A stretch of 64,000 nt of DNA from Humibacillus xanthopallidus (GCF_006717145.1 NZ_VFQF01000002.1:1-64000); one strand, 5' to 3'; counted from the stretch's first letter, positions 49,875-59,199 are shown. Notes: generated by a model not told the origin, from the sequence alone. Made by a program: numbers and translations.

Positions 49875-51719
49875 TCAGCCGACCATCTCGTGAAGGTTGA
49901 CGCCGTGATCTGTGGCGATCAACTCGGCGGCCTTCTCGCCGATCATGATGGCCGCAGCGTTGGTGTTGCCGCTGACGACGTTCGGCATCACGCTCGCGTC
50001 GGCCACGCGCAGGGCATCGATGCCGTGAACCCGTAGCCGCGGGTCGACGACGTCACCGATCCGGCAGGTCGACGTCTCGTGGTAGACGGTCAGCGCATAG
50101 TGGCGCGCCAGGTCCTCGAGCAGTGCGTCGCTCGGGTCGGTGCCGGCCTCGTGACCGTGGGCCCGCGCCAGGTGCGGCGGGATCACCGGCTCACCCAGGC
50201 CGCCGCCGGGCCAGGCCTTCGCGATCTCGAGGGCCCTGCGCATGACGGCGATCATGACCACGACGTCGTGCGGGTCGTCGAAGTAGTTGAGGTCGATCCG
50301 TGGGGCGACCGTGGGGTCCGCGCTGGCCAGCGTCACCGAACCCTCGGAGTGGGGCTGCACGGGATTGGGCAGCACAACCACCTGACCGCGCGTCGGGTCG
50401 AGGAAGGACTCCGGGTCATCGAAGAACGCCGACGGCGGGAGCCTGAAGACGCCCTCCCAGATCGGCGGTGTGTAGCCGGTCGCGAGGAAGCCGATCTGCG
50501 CGTCGTGGGTGTGCTCGTCGCCCAGCCCGGTCGAGAAGAACGCGACAGCGTCGTACAGGGAGGACGACGCGAGCCCGCGGCCCGTGGTGAACCACTCGCC
50601 GATGCGGCGCTCGGCCTCGGCCTTGGCGGCAGCAAGTGGCTCGGGGAGGTCGACGTCGTCGGCCGGATCGGCCGGAAGTGGGCCGGCCGGGGCCCGCAGC
50701 GCGTCCGGTCCGAGGGACAGGGCGACCTCGGTCATCGTCTCGCCGATGCCGTCGGCCGCGAACATCAGGGGGGTGTGGAGGTGGTCCTTGAGGTGACGCC
50801 CGACGTCCGGGAGGTCGACGACGCACTCGACCCCGACGGCGGCGAGCTCGTCGCGGGCTCCGACCCCGGAGAGCAGCAGGATGTGCGGCGACCCGATGGC
50901 GCCCGCGCACAGCACCACCTCGGTGCCCGCGGCAACCTCCTCGTGGAGGCCCTCCTCGGTGCGGTAGGCGACCCCCGTGGCCCGAACCGCCTCCCCGTCC
51001 GTCTCCCCGTCCGCCTCGAGCAGGATGCGCTCCACGAGCGCGCCGGTGACCACGGTGAGGTTCGCCCGGTCCATCGCCGGCTCGAGGTATGCGTGGAAGG
51101 TCGAGCTGCGCCGGCCGTCCTTCGTCGTCGTCTGGAAGAGCGACGCCACCCCATCGGGGTCGAGGCGGTCGCGACCGTTGTAGTCACCCTGCTTCAGGCC
51201 CGCGGCGCCCGCGGCCTCGACGAACTGGGTCGACGCACGCAGGATCGGCTGGCGCACCGACACACCCACCGGCCCGTTGTGGCCGTGCTGGTCGCGGTCG
51301 GGCTGCAGCTCGGGGCTGTCGACGAAGCCCTCGGCCTTGAGGAAGTAGGGCAGCACCTCCGCGTAGGACCAGCCCTCCGCGCCCCCAGCGGCCCACGAGT
51401 CGAAGTCGCCGGGGTGACCCCGCACGTACGCCATGTAGTTGAGGCCGGAGGAACCGCCGAGCATCTTCCCGCGGGGCACCATCATCTGCCCCCCGACCAG
51501 GCCCTTCCCGACCCCGCCGGGGTCGCCGTTGAACATCCAGTCGGTCACGGGGTTGTTCTGCAGGCTCGCGACCGCGGCCGGCACCAGCTCCGCGGGCGGT
51601 GGCGGGCCGCCGGCCTCGAGCAGGCACACCCGGACGTCCGGGTCCTCGCTCAACCGGGCGGCGACCACAGCGCCTGCCGATCCCGCCCCCACGATCACGT
51701 AGTCATACGTCGAGCCCAT
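49875..51719 (-). CDS. GMC-family FAD-dependent oxidoreductase (choline dehydrogenase-like)
   Basis: 614 residues from the ATG at 51719 (GAGGTGG 5 bases upstream). FAD-binding YVIVGAGSAGAVVAARLSED at the N-terminus, the GMC signature near GGSSGLNYMAYVRGHPGDFD (about 85-104), and near the C-terminus YHETSTCRIG and SGNTNAAAIMIGEKAA, the region of the catalytic His/Asn pair. Oxidises an alcohol; choline is possible but not shown, and no betaine aldehyde dehydrogenase lies next to it. No signal peptide. Stands alone after the IS element. Confidence 0.9.
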   Translation of the reverse strand: MGSTYDYVIVGAGSAGAVVAARLSEDPDVRVCLLEAGGPPPPAELVPAAVASLQNNPVTDWMFNGDPGGVGKGLVGGQMMVPRGKMLGGSSGLNYMAYVRGHPGDFDSWAAGGAEGWSYAEVLPYFLKAEGFVDSPELQPDRDQHGHNGPVGVSVRQPILRASTQFVEAAGAAGLKQGDYNGRDRLDPDGVASLFQTTTKDGRRSSTFHAYLEPAMDRANLTVVTGALVERILLEADGETDGEAVRATGVAYRTEEGLHEEVAAGTEVVLCAGAIGSPHILLLSGVGARDELAAVGVECVVDLPDVGRHLKDHLHTPLMFAADGIGETMTEVALSLGPDALRAPAGPLPADPADDVDLPEPLAAAKAEAERRIGEWFTTGRGLASSSLYDAVAFFSTGLGDEHTHDAQIGFLATGYTPPIWEGVFRLPPSAFFDDPESFLDPTRGQVVVLPNPVQPHSEGSVTLASADPTVAPRIDLNYFDDPHDVVVMIAVMRRALEIAKAWPGGGLGEPVIPPHLARAHGHEAGTDPSDALLEDLARHYALTVYHETSTCRIGDVVDPRLRVHGIDALRVADASVMPNVVSGNTNAAAIMIGEKAAELIATDHGVNLHEMVG

Positions 51720-51897
51720 CGCTACCACCTCGTCGTGGTGCCTCGCCGAGCGGCGGGGACGGTGTCGCCACGCAACCACATTCCGGGAGGGCAGACAAGG
51801 GAGCCTGCGATGCTGGCCTGGCACGTGATGGAGGTGCCGCACCTGTCGAGGTGCGGCTCACCCAGCATCCGAGATGTCAGATCGAGAGGGGGGCGCG

Positions 51898-53202
51898 GTG
51901 ACCCCGAAGGAGTGGGCCCAGGTGGCGCTGGTCGCGCTGGCGATCGGACTGGCTGTCGCAGCGACCATGCTCGTGCCCTGGCGGGTGCCACGCCCCAGTC
52001 GCGCCGCCCGAGCCGCGGCGCTGCGCGACGTCCCCGCCGACGTGGTGACGAGAGGTCGGGCCCTGCACGCCGCACTGCGCCCGAGCGCATACGGCTCCCG
52101 GGTGGTCGGACTCGCGGCCGTGCTGCTGCTCGGGCTCACCCCGGCCGGTGCCCGCATCGTCGCCTGGGTGGCCCAGCCGTTCGGCGGCCACTGGCTGGCC
52201 GAGGCGGTGCTGGGCGGCCTCGTCGTCCTGATGCTCACGTGGTTGGCATCGCTACCGTTCGGGGCGTGGCGTCACACCGTGCTGCGCGACTACGGGCTGT
52301 CCACCCAGGACTGGCGAGGCTGGACGGTGGACCTGCTCAAGAGCGGAGCGCTCGGCATCGTCACCGGCGCCGTCGTACTCGCCGGGTTCTACACGCTCAC
52401 GCGCGTCGCGCCGGACTGGTGGTGGGCGCTCGCCGCCGCGACTGCCGCAGCCCTGGTGGTCCTGCTGTCCTTCGTCGTGCCGGTCCTCGTCGAGCCGGTG
52501 TTCAACCGGTTCACTCCGATGCCGGCAGGGTCGCTGCGCGACGAGCTGGCCGCCCTCGCGGCCAAGGACGGTATGCCGGTGCGTGACGTGCTGGTCGCGG
52601 ACGCGTCGCGTCGGACCACCGGGCTCAACGCATACGTCTCCGGGTTCGGAACCACCCGGCGCATCGTCGTCTACGACACCCTGCTGCAGAAGGCGCCCGC
52701 CGGAGAGGTCCGAAGTGTCGTCGCACACGAGCTGGGCCACGCCAAGGACCGCGACCCCGAGATCGGCACGGTGCTGGGAGCGATCGGGGCCGCAGCAGCG
52801 GTCGTGGCGATCTACCTGCTGGGACAGTGGGATTCCCTCCTCGACCGAGCAGGCGTGGACTCCATCGCCTCCCCGAGGGCGATCGGCCTGGTTCTCGCCC
52901 TCGGGGCGCTGGCGGGACTGGTCACCGGTCCGCTGCAGAGCCTCGTCTCCCGCCGCGTCGAAGTCCGCGCCGACCAGCACGCGCTACGCCTGACCGGTGA
53001 CCCCGCCGAGTTCGCTGCGATGCAGCTGCGCCTGGCCACCGTCAACATCGCCGATGTCGATCCGCCACGCATCGAGTACCTGCTGTTCGCGACCCACCCC
53101 GACACGGTGGAACGCCTCGCCGCGGCCAAGGAGGCCGCAGGCGCTCACGCGTCGGGGTTGCTGGCGTCGGATCCGGGCCCGTTGAGCAGCCCGGACTCGT
53201 AG
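51898..53202 (+). CDS. M48-family membrane metallopeptidase (Ste24/CAAX protease-like)
   Basis: 434 residues from the GTG at 51898, which has GAGAGGGGGG directly upstream; an ATG at 51874 would add 8 residues but has no such site. Several membrane helices, with the zinc motif AHELGHAKDRD (about 276) and the third ligand probably Glu in RRVEVRADQHAL (about 355). The NAYVSGFGTTRRIVVYDTLL stretch before HExxH is typical of Ste24. Its last 58 bases overlap the 3' end of the response-regulator gene on the other strand. Confidence 0.9.
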   Translation: MTPKEWAQVALVALAIGLAVAATMLVPWRVPRPSRAARAAALRDVPADVVTRGRALHAALRPSAYGSRVVGLAAVLLLGLTPAGARIVAWVAQPFGGHWLAEAVLGGLVVLMLTWLASLPFGAWRHTVLRDYGLSTQDWRGWTVDLLKSGALGIVTGAVVLAGFYTLTRVAPDWWWALAAATAAALVVLLSFVVPVLVEPVFNRFTPMPAGSLRDELAALAAKDGMPVRDVLVADASRRTTGLNAYVSGFGTTRRIVVYDTLLQKAPAGEVRSVVAHELGHAKDRDPEIGTVLGAIGAAAAVVAIYLLGQWDSLLDRAGVDSIASPRAIGLVLALGALAGLVTGPLQSLVSRRVEVRADQHALRLTGDPAEFAAMQLRLATVNIADVDPPRIEYLLFATHPDTVERLAAAKEAAGAHASGLLASDPGPLSSPDS

Positions 53203-53861
53203 GCGTAGATCACTGCCTGAACCCTGTCCCGCAGACCGAGCTTCATCAGCACCCGTCCGACGTGCGTCTTGACCGTGGTCTCGGAAACGAAGAGCTCAGA
53301 GGCGATCTCGGCGTTGGTGAGTCCCCGGGCGAGAAGCAGCAGCGTCTCTCGCTCGCGCGGCGTGAGGGTGGCGAGCCTGCGGCGCGACGCGCGATCGACC
53401 GGGCGCGGGCGCTCGAGGTAGGACTCGATCATCCGCCGCGTCACGGTCGGCGCCAGAAGCGCATCGCCGGAGTGCACGGCGCGGATTCCTGCCACGAGCA
53501 GCTCGGGTTGAACGTCCTTGAGCAGGAAGCCGCTCGCCCCCGCCTGCAGCGCCTCGTACACGTACTCGTCCATGTCGAAGGTCGTGAGCATCACCACCCG
53601 AACCTCGCCGGAGCGTTCGGCCATCAACCGATGGGTCGCGGCGATGCCGTCTGTGCCGGGCATGCGCACGTCCATCAGCACGACGTCCGGGCGCAGCGCC
53701 TCAGCCTTCGCGATCGCGTCGTCCCCGTCGATGGCCTCCCCGAGGACCGTGATGTCGGGTTCGATCTCCAGGATCATCCGGAATCCCGCTCGTACCAGGG
53801 CCTGGTCATCGACGATGAGGACGCCGATGACGTCGCGCTCGCGGTTCGGGGGCAGTGTCAT
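53145..53861 (-). CDS. NarL/LuxR-type response regulator
   Basis: 238 residues; the ATG at 53861 overlaps the kinase stop as ATGA. Receiver domain (about 10-130): acidic pocket IVDDQ, phosphorylated Asp in VVLMDVRMPG, Thr in VVMLTTFD and Lys in GFLLKDVQ. C-terminal LuxR helix-turn-helix with LTPRERETLLLLARGLTNAE and VSETTVKTHVGRVL. The partner kinase is the preceding gene; the likely target is the divergent membrane protein at 55160 (inference). The 3' end overlaps the convergent peptidase gene. Confidence 0.94.
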   Translation of the reverse strand: MTLPPNRERDVIGVLIVDDQALVRAGFRMILEIEPDITVLGEAIDGDDAIAKAEALRPDVVLMDVRMPGTDGIAATHRLMAERSGEVRVVMLTTFDMDEYVYEALQAGASGFLLKDVQPELLVAGIRAVHSGDALLAPTVTRRMIESYLERPRPVDRASRRRLATLTPRERETLLLLARGLTNAEIASELFVSETTVKTHVGRVLMKLGLRDRVQAVIYAYESGLLNGPGSDASNPDA

Positions 53862-55003
53862 GACGCGTCCCAGGGCAGCGTGGCGATCATCTCGAAACCT
53901 CCCTCTGGTCGCACCCGGGCGACCAGCGAGCCTCCGTACACCGCGACGCGTTCCCGCATGCCGACCAGGCCGATGCCCACCTCGCCGCGCTCGGTCGGGG
54001 AGGCGGCCTGCCCGTCGTCGCGGACGGCCAGCTGGATCTCTCGCGGTCCGTAGTCGATGAGAACCTCCGCCCCGCGAGGGTCGTGGGCGTGGCGCAGCGT
54101 GTTGGTCAGCCCCTCTTGCACGAGCCGGTATGCCGTCAGGTCGAGTCCCGGGGGCAGCGCCTGCACCGCACCGGTCACCCTCACCTCCACGGGCAGGCCC
54201 GCGGTGCGGAACTTCGCCGCGAGCCTGTCGAGCTGTTCCAGCCCCGGCGACGGTTCGAGCTCAGCCTGCTCACCGGACTGGCGGAGCACTCCCACCATCC
54301 GGCGCATCTCGGCCAATGCCTCCCGGCCCACGACCTCGATGGTTTCCAGCGCCCGCCGCTCCGCAGTCTGGTCCTCGGTCAGCCTCCGTCGCACCGCCGA
54401 GGCCTGGACGGTCATGACGCTGACGCTGTGGCCGATGACATCGTGCAGCTCGCGCGCGATGCGGGTGCGTTCCTGCGCCACCGCCTGGGTGGCGCGCTGT
54501 TCACGGTTCACCCGGCGCTGCTCGTTGGTGAGGGCGGTGAGACGGACCAGCGCGCCCACCAGCCACGCGATGAGCGACGGGCTCAACCAGAAGAGCGTGA
54601 GCAGCCGCTCCTGCGTCGTGGCGGGCGAGTTGACGGGATCCAGGGTCGACCAGGCGAGCCAGAACGCCGCCGCGACGACCAGCCCCCACCACGCCTGGCG
54701 CGGCGCGAGCCATCGTCCTGTGGTGTAGGCGGCGATCATCATCGGCAGCAGGACGCCGAGGCCTTCCGGAGAGCCGAACACGGCGAACTCGACCAGGCTC
54801 ACCGCGAGGATGGCCACCTGGCACGCCAGCGGGTTCACCCGGCGGAAGGCGAGCAGGACAGCCGTCGCGGCATACAGCCCGGCCTGCGCCCACGGTGGGC
54901 CCTGGTGCTGCGTCGAGGCGAACCCCGACCACACCTCGAGCTGGCCCAGGACGCCGACCACCACCGCGAGGGTGATGTCGAAGACCCGGTTCCGGCGCGT
55001 CAC
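53858..55003 (-). CDS. Sensor histidine kinase (HisKA_3 / NarX-DesK type)
   Basis: 381 residues from a GTG at 55003 (no clear ribosome binding site). Several N-terminal membrane helices (about 10-155) with no large outside domain, so it may sense the membrane or a ligand within it. Dimerisation/phosphoacceptor ERTRIARELHDVIGHSVSVM (His about 188), then an ATPase domain with VQEGLTNTLRHA (N box) and GIGLVGMRERV (G box). Operon with the response regulator. Confidence 0.93.
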   Translation of the reverse strand: MTRRNRVFDITLAVVVGVLGQLEVWSGFASTQHQGPPWAQAGLYAATAVLLAFRRVNPLACQVAILAVSLVEFAVFGSPEGLGVLLPMMIAAYTTGRWLAPRQAWWGLVVAAAFWLAWSTLDPVNSPATTQERLLTLFWLSPSLIAWLVGALVRLTALTNEQRRVNREQRATQAVAQERTRIARELHDVIGHSVSVMTVQASAVRRRLTEDQTAERRALETIEVVGREALAEMRRMVGVLRQSGEQAELEPSPGLEQLDRLAAKFRTAGLPVEVRVTGAVQALPPGLDLTAYRLVQEGLTNTLRHAHDPRGAEVLIDYGPREIQLAVRDDGQAASPTERGEVGIGLVGMRERVAVYGGSLVARVRPEGGFEMIATLPWDAS

Positions 55004-55159
55004 GAGCCGAAGTTACGCCTACCGGCAGCCGTCGCGCGCCCTCCTTGCGGAGGATGCGCGCCTCCTGCTCAGGGCCCCCACGATCTCCTGCCAGGGCACG
55101 ACGACGAGACGCACCCGGCTTTCCTACCGTCGAGTGATCGTCAATCGCAGGGAGGAAGC

Positions 55160-55798
55160 ATGAACACCATTCCACGCAGCGCGGGCATCGGGCTCCTGGT
55201 CTATGCGGTCGGGGCCACAGCCGGCTTCGTCGGCGCAGGTGGCCCCGGAGGCAGCTACGAGCCGACCGTCGTCGCGGGCTACGTCGACCCGAGCCACTAC
55301 ACCGCATCCCTGTCCTTCTGGTACCTCGGCGCCTTGTCGTCGCTCGGGCTGCTGGTCTTCGGGTACGGCCTTCGCCGGCTGGGAGGGGCGGTCGGCGAGA
55401 CGGCGTGGGCCCTGTCCACTGCGGCGGTGGCCGCCAGCGTGGTCGGTGCTTTCGTGGGCGGCGGCCTCGTGGTCGCCCTCGCCGAGGGCGGCGGCCCGGT
55501 GCAACAGGGCCTGCCCCATCCGGTGGTGTACACCGTCAGCGAGATCGGCAACCTGGTGTCCCTGTGCGCGCCGGCCTTCCTTGTCGGGGTCCTGGCGATC
55601 GTGCTCGCCGCCCGCGCTCGCCTGCCGCGGTGGCTCCGTGTCCTCTCGGCTCTCGCGGGGCTGTCCGGGATCCTCCTGGCGTTCTACTTCACCATCCCGG
55701 TGTACCTCCTGTGGGCCGTGATCTTCGGTGGGTGGCTCGTGGCGAAGGGAGCCCGCACGCGGGCCGCCACGACCGAGCCGGAGCGGTCACTGGTCTAG
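55160..55798 (+). CDS. Polytopic membrane protein, probable target of the adjacent two-component system
   Basis: 212 residues from the ATG at 55160, with GGGAGGAA directly before it. About six hydrophobic helices, glycine-rich, with an outside loop near GGGPVQQGLPHPVVYTVSE. No family recognised. Divergent from the sensor kinase with a 156-base shared region, a common layout for a regulated target. A perfect terminator follows. Confidence 0.8.
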   Translation: MNTIPRSAGIGLLVYAVGATAGFVGAGGPGGSYEPTVVAGYVDPSHYTASLSFWYLGALSSLGLLVFGYGLRRLGGAVGETAWALSTAAVAASVVGAFVGGGLVVALAEGGGPVQQGLPHPVVYTVSEIGNLVSLCAPAFLVGVLAIVLAARARLPRWLRVLSALAGLSGILLAFYFTIPVYLLWAVIFGGWLVAKGARTRAATTEPERSLV

Positions 55799-55818
55799 AG
55801 GGAGGCCAGCCCCGTTGC

Positions 55819-55853
55819 CGGGGGCGGGTGGCCAGCACGGCCACCCGCCCCCG
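55819..55853 (+). terminator. Strong terminator after the membrane protein gene
   Basis: Perfect 15-bp stem CGGGGGCGGGTGGCC with GGCCACCCGCCCCCG, loop AGCAC, 21 bases after the stop. Lies between convergent genes and could work both ways. Confidence 0.85.
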
Positions 55854-55860
55854 ACCTCGG

Positions 55861-55895
55861 CTCACCTCAGCTCGGCTCAGCTCAGCTCAGCTCGG
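55861..55895. repeat. Pentanucleotide (CTCAG-type) microsatellite across a stop codon
   Basis: Seven pentamers in register: CTCAC, CTCAG, CTCGG, CTCAG, CTCAG, CTCAG, CTCGG. The stop codon of the FAD-protein gene (55882-55884) lies inside the run, so gain or loss of a unit would alter the last residues of that protein. Confidence 0.75.
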
Positions 55896-57249
55896 CCAGC
55901 CTGGCCAGTCCGGAGCGCGAGTGCCTCGCAAGACGATCCCGCGCCTCGTCCAGCGCCGCCGACCCGGCGTGGCCGGGTGGTATCCGGGCGGGGTTGAGCG
56001 CCACCTCGTCGGACCAGTCCTTGATGTCCGGCTCGGTCGAGAAGGCCCTCGCGGCCTGAGCGCCGAGAACGGTCATGCGGGCCCACTGCGCCAGTGAGTT
56101 GCCGTAGGGCGACGGCGGGCAGAGCCGGTTCTTCTCCTCGTCGTCCTCGCGGGTCGCCTCGACGTAGCCCACCAGCGCCGCACCGAAGCAGGGGAACCCC
56201 GCCCTGATCGGCTGAAGGGTGATCGCCTCGGTCCGCCAGACCGGCACCAGTGGTCGGCTCCTCAGGCCATCGGCGGCGCAGTGCGCCACGACGGCGTCGT
56301 CCGCGACGGCGACCGATCCGTCGGCGAAGGTGAGCCGGCCACGGTCCACGGACGTGAGGTGACCCCGGCGCACGACGTTCTGCACGGTGCGCAGCTGCTC
56401 GAGCTCCCAGAGCGCGAGGGTGGGCGCCTTGGCCATCGTCGGGGTGACCGCGCGGTCGATCCGCAGCATGACGCCGGCGTCCTCGAGGCGGAGGAACAGG
56501 TCTTCCAGAGAACTTGCCACCTCGGCCGCCTGCATCGTGTCGGCGACCATGCCGAGGAAGACCGCTGGATCTGGTTGGACCACAGCGCGATTCAGCATCC
56601 ACGGGTCGCGGGGGCGCACCCAGCAGATCGCGTCGGGATCCACGCCGCGTGAGAGCAGCCAGATGCACGCGTCGGTCGCGGTCTTGCCCGATCCGACGAC
56701 GACGTACTGGCTCGGCGCCTCCTCCAACCGCGGGAGGGCGTTGACGGGCAGCACCCGGGCGTCGTCGCCGATGTGGAACGGTGGCGGACTCTCCGCGGGG
56801 ATGGTGGGGGCCAGGTAGCGGGCGTCGACGACCCGGCATCGCTCGGACACCTCGTACCGCTGGCCCGACACGCGCGAGACAACGGTGCGGTCGCCGACGT
56901 ACTCGCAGTTCGGGAAGAGCTCGACCCTGCCCGAGCCGACCATCCGCTCGAGGACCCGCTCGTAGTAGGCGCAGATCTCCGACTGCGTCGCCCGCTCCTG
57001 CAGGCCTTCCTCGGGACCGTTCTGCTGCAGCCGGCCGCCACCGAGCAGGGTCGACGCGACGCCGTAGAAGGCAGACGCCTGATGCAGCCGGACGAACGAG
57101 TACGCCTCGAGCCAGTGGCCGCTGACGCTGTGGCGACGGTCGACCACGGCGACACGGACGTCGGCATGGTCGGTCAGCGCGTCGACGAAGGCCATCCCCG
57201 TCGCACCGGCGCCCACCACCAGGTAGTCAGCGTCGATGGCCCGTGTCAC
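55882..57249 (-). CDS. FAD/NAD(P)-dependent monooxygenase-like protein
   Basis: 455 residues from a GTG at 57249 (VTRAIDADYLVVG); a GTG at 57285 would add 12 residues, and neither has a good ribosome binding site. FAD-binding LVVGAGATGMAFVDAL at the N-terminus and a second Rossmann motif VVVGSGKTATDACIWLLSRG (about 190). Resembles flavin monooxygenase-type proteins whose substrate is not known. Sits 16-52 bases after the deazaflavin-protein gene and is probably cotranscribed with it. Its stop is inside a pentanucleotide repeat. Confidence 0.85.
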   Translation of the reverse strand: MTRAIDADYLVVGAGATGMAFVDALTDHADVRVAVVDRRHSVSGHWLEAYSFVRLHQASAFYGVASTLLGGGRLQQNGPEEGLQERATQSEICAYYERVLERMVGSGRVELFPNCEYVGDRTVVSRVSGQRYEVSERCRVVDARYLAPTIPAESPPPFHIGDDARVLPVNALPRLEEAPSQYVVVGSGKTATDACIWLLSRGVDPDAICWVRPRDPWMLNRAVVQPDPAVFLGMVADTMQAAEVASSLEDLFLRLEDAGVMLRIDRAVTPTMAKAPTLALWELEQLRTVQNVVRRGHLTSVDRGRLTFADGSVAVADDAVVAHCAADGLRSRPLVPVWRTEAITLQPIRAGFPCFGAALVGYVEATREDDEEKNRLCPPSPYGNSLAQWARMTVLGAQAARAFSTEPDIKDWSDEVALNPARIPPGHAGSAALDEARDRLARHSRSGLARLAELS

Positions 57250-57301
57250 GAAGCCACGATGGCACCGGCGTGGCGCCGCGTCCACGATCCCGCTCGCCGC
57301 C

Positions 57302-57838
57302 TCACTCAGCCCCCGACCCGGCCCGCTCGTGTGGCTCGAGGACGACGACCGCGGTCTCCCTCGGCCGTCGTGAGGCGTAGTCGTCGAGGTCCTTGTCTAT
57401 CGAAGCCCAGGTGGCCCAGAGGCGCTCGCGCTCCGCGCCCTGCGCCCGCCGCGCCCGAACCTGCAGTGTTCCGTCGCGCGTCCGGACCACGGCGTCCGGG
57501 TGTGCCTGGAGGTTCAGCCACCACGCCGGCTCGGCCGGCCCCCAGCCGTTCATCGCCATGGTCACGAGGTTGTCCCCGTCGTCGACATAGCCGAGGACGA
57601 CCTTGCGCACCTTCCCGCTGCGCCGGCCCCTCGTGGTCAGCCACAGCGTCCCCCAGCCGCCCGGCTTGGGTCTCCACAGGCCGAACCGGCCACCGGTCGC
57701 GCGCAGCACGGCGCGATGACCGTGCCAGAACGCCACGATGAACCAGCGCGGCTGCAGCCGTGCACGCCGGCCGCCCGCGGCGGCCGGTCCGGAGCGGACG
57801 CCGACCGGCGCCGCTCGTCCCTCACGATCCTTGGTCAT
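57302..57838 (-). CDS. Deazaflavin (F420)-dependent nitroreductase-family protein (Ddn-type)
   Basis: 178 residues from the ATG at 57838. Core stretch LWLTTRGRRSGKVRKVVLGYVDDGDNLVT and MAMNGWGPAEPAWWLNLQAHPDAVV are those of the split beta-barrel Ddn family of actinobacteria, which use F420H2 to reduce quinones and nitro compounds. The N-terminal about 30 residues are Arg/Gly-rich. First gene of a two-gene unit with the FAD protein. Confidence 0.88.
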   Translation of the reverse strand: MTKDREGRAAPVGVRSGPAAAGGRRARLQPRWFIVAFWHGHRAVLRATGGRFGLWRPKPGGWGTLWLTTRGRRSGKVRKVVLGYVDDGDNLVTMAMNGWGPAEPAWWLNLQAHPDAVVRTRDGTLQVRARRAQGAERERLWATWASIDKDLDDYASRRPRETAVVVLEPHERAGSGAE

Positions 57839-57919
57839 GACCCCAGCGTGACCCCTCGTGACAGGCCTCGTCAGGGCCAGAAGTCCGTGGGTCGCGGACA
57901 CGCGTGCGGCGTCCTTGGG

Positions 57920-57952
57920 ATGATGCCGACCATGACGAGCGCAGAGTCGTGA
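57920..57952 (+). other. Possible 10-codon leader peptide overlapping the exporter start
   Basis: Reads MMPTMTSAES and its TGA overlaps the ATG of the exporter gene by one base (TGATG). The exporter itself has no ribosome binding site, so translation could be coupled from this short frame. It contains Thr and Ser codons, the likely exporter substrates, but only two of each. Speculative. Confidence 0.25.
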
Positions 57953-59199
57953 TGCCACCGACCCCGACCGCCGACGAGGACCGCGCCACCGAGACCCGCG
58001 CCCTCCTCGCGCACCTCGGCACCGCGATGATCGCGACCGGGCAGCCGGTGCAGGAGATCGAGGAGGAGCTCGCCGAGATCGCCGTCGAGCTCGGCTACCC
58101 CGACTTCCAGACCGCGGTCGGCCCCACCGGCCTGGTCGTCACCCTGACCGAGGGAGGCCCCGCGACGCAGCGGTCGGCGCCTCCCGGCCTGCGCCTCCAC
58201 CAGTCCGCGAGCGTCCGCCGCATCCGCTACCAGCTGCTCAGCGGCGACCTCACTCCGCAGGTCGCCCGCGAGCAGCTCGCGGCGGTCGCCCGCCGTCCGG
58301 TGCGGCACCCGCTGTGGCTGGTCGCTCTCGCCTGGCCGGTGCTCGCCGTCGGCATCGCGCTGATCCTGCAACCCGGGTGGGCCAACGTCGCCGCGGCTGC
58401 CGTCGGGGCCGTCATCGTCTTCGGCCTCGTCCAGCTGGCCGAGCGCTACCAGGTGGTCAAAGCGCTGCTGCCGACGCTCGCCGCCTTCCTCGTGTCGCTG
58501 GCGATCTTCGGAGCCGCCAACGCGGGACTGCTCGAAGGCCCCCTGCGCACCGTCCTGCCGCCACTGGCAGTCCTGCTCCCGGGGGCGCTCGTCGTCAACG
58601 GCATGTCGGAGCTGGCCGCCGGGCAGATGCAGGCCGGCTCGGCGCGGCTCACCTACGGCCTCGCGCAGCTGGGTCTCTTCGCGCTGGGACTGCTCATGGC
58701 CACCGCCCTGCTGCGGGTGCCGACCGCGATGCTGACCAACCTCCGCGTCGACGAGTTCGGCTGGGCCGGAGCCCCGGTCGGCCTCGTCCTCATCGGCATG
58801 AGCATCTGCCTCATGGAGGGCGTGCCGCTGAGGATGCAGGGCTGGGTGCTGCTCGTCCTGAGCCTCGCCTTCGCGGCGCAGGTCGCCGGGCAGGAGCTCG
58901 GCTCCATCGCCCTCGGCGGCTTCCTCGGCGCGATCGCCGCCAGCCTCGGAGCGACCGTCGTCGAGATGCGACGACCGCAGCTGGCCCGCCTCGTCCTCTT
59001 CCTCCCGGCCTTCTGGCTGCTCGTGCCCGGAAGCCTCGGACTCGTCGGCGTCACCGAGCTCGCGGCGGGTCGGGAGTCGGCCACCGACGTCGCCCTCGGC
59101 CTGATCGGCGTCGCTATCGCCATCTCCCTCGGCCTGCTCGTCGGCTCCTCCCTGGGCCGCTCCCTTCGCGGGTGGCTCGCCGCGCCCGCCTCTCGCTGA
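57952..59199 (+). CDS. ThrE-family threonine/serine exporter
   Basis: 415 residues from the ATG at 57952 (GTG at 57949 possible). N-terminal soluble domain (ThrE/DUF1212: TRALLAHLGTAMIATGQPVQEIEEELAEIA) with a conserved segment near 45-60 (YPDFQTAVGPTGLVVTLTEG), then about ten membrane helices, both ThrE halves fused in one protein as in Corynebacterium ThrE. Exports Thr and Ser out of the cell using the proton gradient. Divergent from the Ddn-type gene. Confidence 0.88.
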   Translation: MPPTPTADEDRATETRALLAHLGTAMIATGQPVQEIEEELAEIAVELGYPDFQTAVGPTGLVVTLTEGGPATQRSAPPGLRLHQSASVRRIRYQLLSGDLTPQVAREQLAAVARRPVRHPLWLVALAWPVLAVGIALILQPGWANVAAAAVGAVIVFGLVQLAERYQVVKALLPTLAAFLVSLAIFGAANAGLLEGPLRTVLPPLAVLLPGALVVNGMSELAAGQMQAGSARLTYGLAQLGLFALGLLMATALLRVPTAMLTNLRVDEFGWAGAPVGLVLIGMSICLMEGVPLRMQGWVLLVLSLAFAAQVAGQELGSIALGGFLGAIAASLGATVVEMRRPQLARLVLFLPAFWLLVPGSLGLVGVTELAAGRESATDVALGLIGVAIAISLGLLVGSSLGRSLRGWLAAPASR

